From contig JAZLLU010000024.1 of assembly GCA_045598285.1 (NCBI GenBank), positions 1-24,595 on the forward strand: DNA of 24,595 nt, in the 5' to 3' direction. Made by a program: the position numbers and the translations under genes. Under the pieces are notes generated by a model. That model searched no databases, was not told the DNA's origin, and worked only from the letters and a program-made list of their open reading frames with translations. This DNA comes from RGIG5612 sp045598285 (GTDB lineage Bacteria > Bacillota > Clostridia > Lachnospirales > Lachnospiraceae). Shown here piece by piece: positions 21,459 to 24,595 of this stretch (position 1 is the stretch's first letter; the number at the start of each line of letters is the position of its first letter).

Positions 21459-21980
21459 ATGAAAAAGAAATTTTTAGGATTAATTACAGTAATATTGGTA
21501 TTATCAATTGTTTTTGCATGTGTTGGATGCTCAAGTTCAAGTTCGGATTCTTCTAGTAGCGCTGAAGATACAAAAACAGCGGAACAAACAGAAGGAAAAT
21601 CAGAAGATGCTACACAAGTTCTTTTTGATAATGAATACTGTTCATGTACACTTACAGGATATGATGATGGAATCTTGGAACCATTTCAAATGAAAGTAAC
21701 TATTGAAAATAAAACAGCTGATAAAGAATTGATGTTTTCAGTGAAAGACGTTTCTATAAATGGATATATGTGTGATCCGTTTTGGGCAAATTCTGTAGCT
21801 GCAGGAAAAAAGGCAAATGAGACTATAGGTTGGTTGTCTACTACATTAGAAGAAGCTGGAGTTACAGGTAAAATTGAAACAGTAGAATTGCATTTTAGAG
21901 TCTACGATTATAATGATTGGTTGGCAGATGCGTTTGTTGACCAGGTTGTAACAATAACTCCAAATGTAGAGATTGACTAA
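21459..21980 (+). CDS. Predicted surface lipoprotein with an immunoglobulin-like domain
   Basis: A 173-residue precursor. The N-terminus KKKFLGLITVILVLSIVFA is a typical lipoprotein signal, with the likely modified cysteine in CVGC followed by a Ser/Asp/Glu/Thr-rich tether of about 30 residues. The folded part begins at VLFDNEYCSCTLTGYDDG and contains KVTIENKTADKELMFSVKDVSING, a pattern common to small clostridial lipoproteins predicted to form an immunoglobulin-like beta sandwich. The function is unknown. The start at 21459 has a GGAGGGG site and gives the proper signal peptide; the open frame upstream begins inside the terminator and is not used. It is transcribed separately from the kinase pair, but closeness might mean a shared envelope role. 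Confidence 0.85.
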   Translation: MKKKFLGLITVILVLSIVFACVGCSSSSSDSSSSAEDTKTAEQTEGKSEDATQVLFDNEYCSCTLTGYDDGILEPFQMKVTIENKTADKELMFSVKDVSINGYMCDPFWANSVAAGKKANETIGWLSTTLEEAGVTGKIETVELHFRVYDYNDWLADAFVDQVVTITPNVEID

Positions 21981-21999
21981 TAACAAAAATCAGTTATTA
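21978..21999. terminator. Weak hairpin between convergent lipoprotein and rsmE genes
   Basis: TAATAAC / GTTATTA, a 7-bp A/T-rich stem with an eight-base loop, overlapping the lipoprotein stop and lying in the 20-nt gap between convergent genes. There is no proper T run on either side, so it is at best a weak shared terminator. Confidence 0.3.
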
Positions 22000-22000
22000 A

Positions 22001-22747
22001 TCATTCAAGATTAAAAGATAATATTGAAAGCAACATTAATGGGGCGGTTTCGGTGCGTAAAATCCTTGAACCTAAGGAGATGCTCGTAAAACCTGCCTCA
22101 TTTGCTTTTGAAACTTCTTCTTCAGAAAATCCACCTTCAGGTCCGACAAGTATACCGATGCTTTGACCAGGCACAATGTCGTTAAGAATTGCTTTGGTTG
22201 AAGACATATCCATAAAGTTTTCATATGGAATAAGTTTGACATTTATGTTTTTGGCCATTTCTAATGCTTCTTCTAAAGAAACAATATTGAAAACTTGTGG
22301 AATAATTCCACGCTGGCTTTGCTTTGCAGCGCTTTCGGAAATTTTTTGCCATCTTTCAATTTTGGATTTGGATTTTTTGTCGTCGTATTTAACAACACTT
22401 CTAGAAAGTGCTACAGGAATAATTCCGTAAACACCTAACTCAACACTCTTTTGAATTATATGTTCAAATTTATCGGCTTTTGGAAGCCCTTGAAAAAGAT
22501 AAATTTTTGATTTGAGTTCAGATCCAGAAAATTTCTTTGTGGTAACTTTGCACCAAACTTCTTCATCGGAAATAGAAACTACTTTACAAATGTAATCGTT
22601 TCCAATTCCGTCACTGACTAAAAGATCATCGCCTTCTTCCATTCGCAGAACGTTTTTAATATGGTTAACATCGCTGCCTACGATTAGGGCGAAAGTCTTT
22701 TTGTCTTTTTCTATTATATTTTCTGAACCAGTAAAAAAATGTTTCAT
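22001..22747 (-). CDS. rsmE: 16S rRNA (uracil-1498-N3)-methyltransferase RsmE
   Basis: A 248-residue SPOUT methyltransferase that makes m3U1498 in 16S rRNA. An N-terminal PUA-like domain with VNHIKNVLRMEEGDDLLVSD is followed by the catalytic knot: KADKFEHIIQKSVELGV, SRSVV, SAAKQSQRGIIP, ILVGPEGGFSEEEV and SLGSRILRTETAPL. Everything expected is present. rsmE usually follows prmA directly in Firmicutes; here it is on the other strand, 3.6 kb away, with the accessory segment in between. No Shine-Dalgarno sequence precedes the ATG. -10-like boxes TATACT and TATAAT end 8 and 16 bases upstream, so the mRNA would have almost no leader. Confidence 0.96.
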   Translation of the reverse strand: MKHFFTGSENIIEKDKKTFALIVGSDVNHIKNVLRMEEGDDLLVSDGIGNDYICKVVSISDEEVWCKVTTKKFSGSELKSKIYLFQGLPKADKFEHIIQKSVELGVYGIIPVALSRSVVKYDDKKSKSKIERWQKISESAAKQSQRGIIPQVFNIVSLEEALEMAKNINVKLIPYENFMDMSSTKAILNDIVPGQSIGILVGPEGGFSEEEVSKANEAGFTSISLGSRILRTETAPLMLLSILSFNLE

Positions 22748-22813
22748 GATTTAAAAGTATAACATTATAGAAGATGTTATAACAATAATCTTTAACTGAA
22801 ACAATGCCCTAAA

Positions 22814-22827
22814 TTGAAAACGTTTTT
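22814..22827. promoter_or_regulatory. Catabolite-responsive-like / LacI-type half-palindrome
   Basis: TGAAAACGTTTTTT matches the first 12 positions of the cre pattern TGWAANCGNTNWCA and fails the last two. It is centred on the palindrome AAAACGTTTT, ahead of the FAD-oxidoreductase gene. CcpA or another LacI-family protein could bind, but the match is imperfect. Confidence 0.3.
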
Positions 22828-22875
22828 TTGGACCTTTTTCACAAATAAAAGCGTAAAAATTTAGCAAATTAGCAT

Positions 22876-22906
22876 TTGACCTTGGACTAACCCAAGACTT
22901 TACAAT
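22876..22906 (+). promoter_or_regulatory. Candidate promoter with internal inverted repeat, FAD-oxidoreductase gene
   Basis: TTGACC (22876-22881) and TACAAT (22901-22906) are separated by 19 bp, longer than ideal. Between them CTTGG and CCAAG (22881-22885, 22892-22896) form an inverted repeat. Long spacers with internal dyads occur at promoters controlled by DNA-twisting activators. A second choice is TTGAAT/TAAAAT further right, with a 15-bp spacer. Confidence 0.35.
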
Positions 22907-22961
22907 AACACTTGAATTTTTGTATTTATAGATAAAATGTAATATTTGTAGGAGGATTAAT

Positions 22962-24443
22962 ATGAACAAGGTTTTTAATGAAGAAGCCAGAAGCATAGAA
23001 ATCTTTGATGAGTGCGACATACTAGTATGTGGTGGTGGAGCAGCAGGTCATTCAGCAGCCGTTGCAGCTGCTAGAGCTGGTGCTAAGAACATTATCTTAC
23101 TTGAGCGCTACGGATATATGGGCGGTGATGCAACCGGCGGTTACGTAATTATGGTTCCTCACCTTTCATACAAAAATGTACAGTACGTTCGCGGACTTCA
23201 GGAAGAATGGTTCACCCGTCTTTCAAAAATTAAAGGTGCCCATTTAGGCCCTGAAAAAGATGAATATGGTAGTGAAGATAAAGATAAACTTTATAAATGG
23301 GCTCCTATTTGGGACGCAACAAGCAGTTGCCCAGATTCACCAAAAAGAGTAGTTCGTTCCGTATATTTTGAACCAAACCAACTCAAGATTGAAATGGACA
23401 AGATGCTCCTTGAGGAAAGCACAAAGATTAGAGTTTACTGCCATTCATGGGCATGCAGACCAATTATGGAAGAAGGCACTATCAAAGGCGTTATCTTTGA
23501 AAGCAAAGAAGGACGCAAAGCGATAATGGCTAAAGTTGTTATAGATGCAACTGGTGATGGAGATATCTTCTCACAAACTGGAGCACCTTTCTCAACAACA
23601 AAAGACAACGACACTAGAAATACTAGCACAGCTATGGTATTTCGTGTTGGTGGCGTAGACCATGAAAAATATTTTAGATATAACATGGAACACCCAGAAG
23701 CTTTCGGAAAGATAATGGGTGGATTACAACAGTTTACTCAGGGAAATGGAATTATGCCACTTCCTTCAGAAAGAAACGATGTTGTTTGGTTTAACAACTG
23801 GCTTAAACCAATGGATTGCATAAAAGTTACAGACCTTACACGTTCAGAAATGATGATTAGAGACAAGATTAGAGATATCATTGATTTCATGAGAGAAAAC
23901 GCTGAAGGTTATGAGAATGCATTCCTTTATGATATTGCGCCACAGTTAGGTGTACGTTGCTCTAGAAGATTAGAGGGCGAATATGTCTTAACTCCAATGG
24001 ATTATGCAACTCATAGAGAATTTGATGATGTTATCGCATGGCATAGTACAATTTGCAGAATCAACGATTCAGCACCTGTTGAAATTCCTTATAGAATTTT
24101 AGTTCCAAAGAATGTTAATAACCTTCTTTGTCCAGGTCGTCATGTTTCGTCGGACGAAGTTGCTTTCGACTGGATTTCACTTATCCCTCAGTGCGTAGGT
24201 ACTGGACAGGCAGCAGGCGTTGCAGCAGCAGTAGCAGTAGAACAGGGAACAACAACTAAAGATGTTGATATTAAACGTGTTCAAGATATTTTAGTTGAGC
24301 AAGACGTTCCACTTCCAAGAAGAAAAGACGTAGACCCTATCTACACTGAAGTTGCCCAAAGTAACGAGTATGGTTTATATACTCAGCTCGCAAAGATGGC
24401 TAAAGAAAATCCGGAAGACTTCTTCAAATATAGACAACCATAA
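22962..24443 (+). CDS. FAD-dependent oxidoreductase
   Basis: A 493-residue soluble flavoprotein. The dinucleotide-binding motif is ILVCGGGAAGHSAAVAAARAG (core GGGAAG, 24-29), with the ribose-binding glutamate about 20 residues later in LLERYGYMGG. A second FAD motif VIDATGDGD lies mid-protein. The C-terminal block LLCPGRHVSSDEVAFDWI with CVGTGQAAGVAAAVA closes the FAD site. This layout fits the FAD_oxidored / fumarate-reductase-like group, whose substrates vary and cannot be read here. There is no signal peptide, so it is cytoplasmic. A strong AGGAGG site precedes the ATG. It appears to be monocistronic within the window. Flavoproteins of this type are often near the GcvT-like methyltransferase/SDR gene sets, but here it is 17 kb away, so a link is speculation. 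Confidence 0.9.
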   Translation: MNKVFNEEARSIEIFDECDILVCGGGAAGHSAAVAAARAGAKNIILLERYGYMGGDATGGYVIMVPHLSYKNVQYVRGLQEEWFTRLSKIKGAHLGPEKDEYGSEDKDKLYKWAPIWDATSSCPDSPKRVVRSVYFEPNQLKIEMDKMLLEESTKIRVYCHSWACRPIMEEGTIKGVIFESKEGRKAIMAKVVIDATGDGDIFSQTGAPFSTTKDNDTRNTSTAMVFRVGGVDHEKYFRYNMEHPEAFGKIMGGLQQFTQGNGIMPLPSERNDVVWFNNWLKPMDCIKVTDLTRSEMMIRDKIRDIIDFMRENAEGYENAFLYDIAPQLGVRCSRRLEGEYVLTPMDYATHREFDDVIAWHSTICRINDSAPVEIPYRILVPKNVNNLLCPGRHVSSDEVAFDWISLIPQCVGTGQAAGVAAAVAVEQGTTTKDVDIKRVQDILVEQDVPLPRRKDVDPIYTEVAQSNEYGLYTQLAKMAKENPEDFFKYRQP

Positions 24444-24463
24444 TATAGCCAATTAAAGGATAA

Positions 24464-24500
24464 TCAAACTTTAGTGGGGTTTCCCAAAGTTTAGTGGGGT
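24464..24500 (+). repeat. 20-bp-period direct repeat that also folds as a hairpin
   Basis: TCAAACTTTAGTGGGGT (24464-24480) recurs as CCAAAGTTTAGTGGGGT (24484-24500), with two differences. The first copy and its spacer also form an inverted repeat (AAACTT...TGGG / CCCA...AAGTTT with a three-base bulge). It lies 20 nt after the FAD-oxidoreductase stop and leads into the 13-bp array. Confidence 0.7.
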
Positions 24501-24595
24501 CTCTCGATGGGGTCTCAGCAAAAAAAGTATAGGCTTCCGTGGGGTCTGTCCGTAGGGTTTCTCCATGGGGTCTGTCCGCAGGGTCTCTTAGTAGG
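24492..24595. repeat. G-rich 13-bp tandem repeat (minisatellite-like), open at the window edge
   Basis: Units of the form CCGTGGGGTCTGT. Two units occupy 24492-24517, a 19-bp interruption follows, then four contiguous units at 24537-24549, 24550-24562, 24563-24575 and 24576-24588. Within the last four, units alternate (1 like 3, 2 like 4), so there is a 26-bp super-repeat. Every unit has three or four consecutive G on the plus strand. The array continues past the end of the window, so its true length and the next gene are unknown. Confidence 0.85.

Noticed and set aside
24464..24500. End of an insertion sequence
   Set aside because: The inverted repeat is local and no transposase or matching distant end is present in the window.

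Overview
The window reads as the chromosome of a low-GC Gram-positive anaerobe of the Clostridia, most like a Lachnospiraceae member. The evidence is A/T-rich codon use, strong AGGAGG-type ribosome binding sites, textbook sigma-A promoters, a HrcA/CIRCE heat-shock operon, the gene order ylxM-ffh-rpsP-khpA-rimM-trmD, and a lipoprotein and a kinase of types common in that family. The genus cannot be fixed from the sequence alone. No rRNA, tRNA, CRISPR array or complete insertion sequence was seen.

Layout. (1) 1-815: the end of a ribosomal operon (rpsI plus terminator) and the wreck of a MATE exporter gene. (2) 813-5555, minus strand: pyruvate kinase, then a four-gene operon (406-aa cysteine-motif protein, GcvT-like folate-dependent methyltransferase, short-chain dehydrogenase, 70-aa helical protein) ended by a terminator. 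A PucR-type regulator is transcribed divergently, and the shared intergenic region carries two related palindromes, so this looks like a small regulated catabolic (possibly demethylating) module. (3) 7304-8521: a CofE-like gamma-glutamyl ligase converging on the regulator; the two share a terminator built into the last codons of the regulator. (4) 8676-12239: the SRP/translation operon ylxM-ffh-rpsP-khpA-rimM-trmD. (5) 12277-18384: hrcA-grpE-dnaK-dnaJ-prmA behind a perfect promoter and CIRCE. PrmA carries an unusual insertion of about 80 residues with an internal duplication.

(6) 18385-21980: an accessory segment where rsmE would usually follow prmA. It holds a repeat field of TTTCCGC/GCGGAAA palindromes with a 102-bp period, a PD-(D/E)XK-like nuclease gene directly behind it, a membrane-anchored Ser/Thr kinase whose mRNA looks leaderless, an XRE-like HTH partner, a strong terminator and a lipoprotein. 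(7) 22001-24443: rsmE on the minus strand, then a FAD-dependent oxidoreductase with its own control region. (8) 24464-24595: a G-rich 13-bp tandem repeat running off the end of the window.

Most of the window is housekeeping. The parts least explained by known biology are the repeat field with its adjacent nuclease, the PucR-controlled methyltransferase operon with its twin operators, the leaderless kinase with its HTH partner, the PrmA insertion, and the 13-bp repeat at the right edge.
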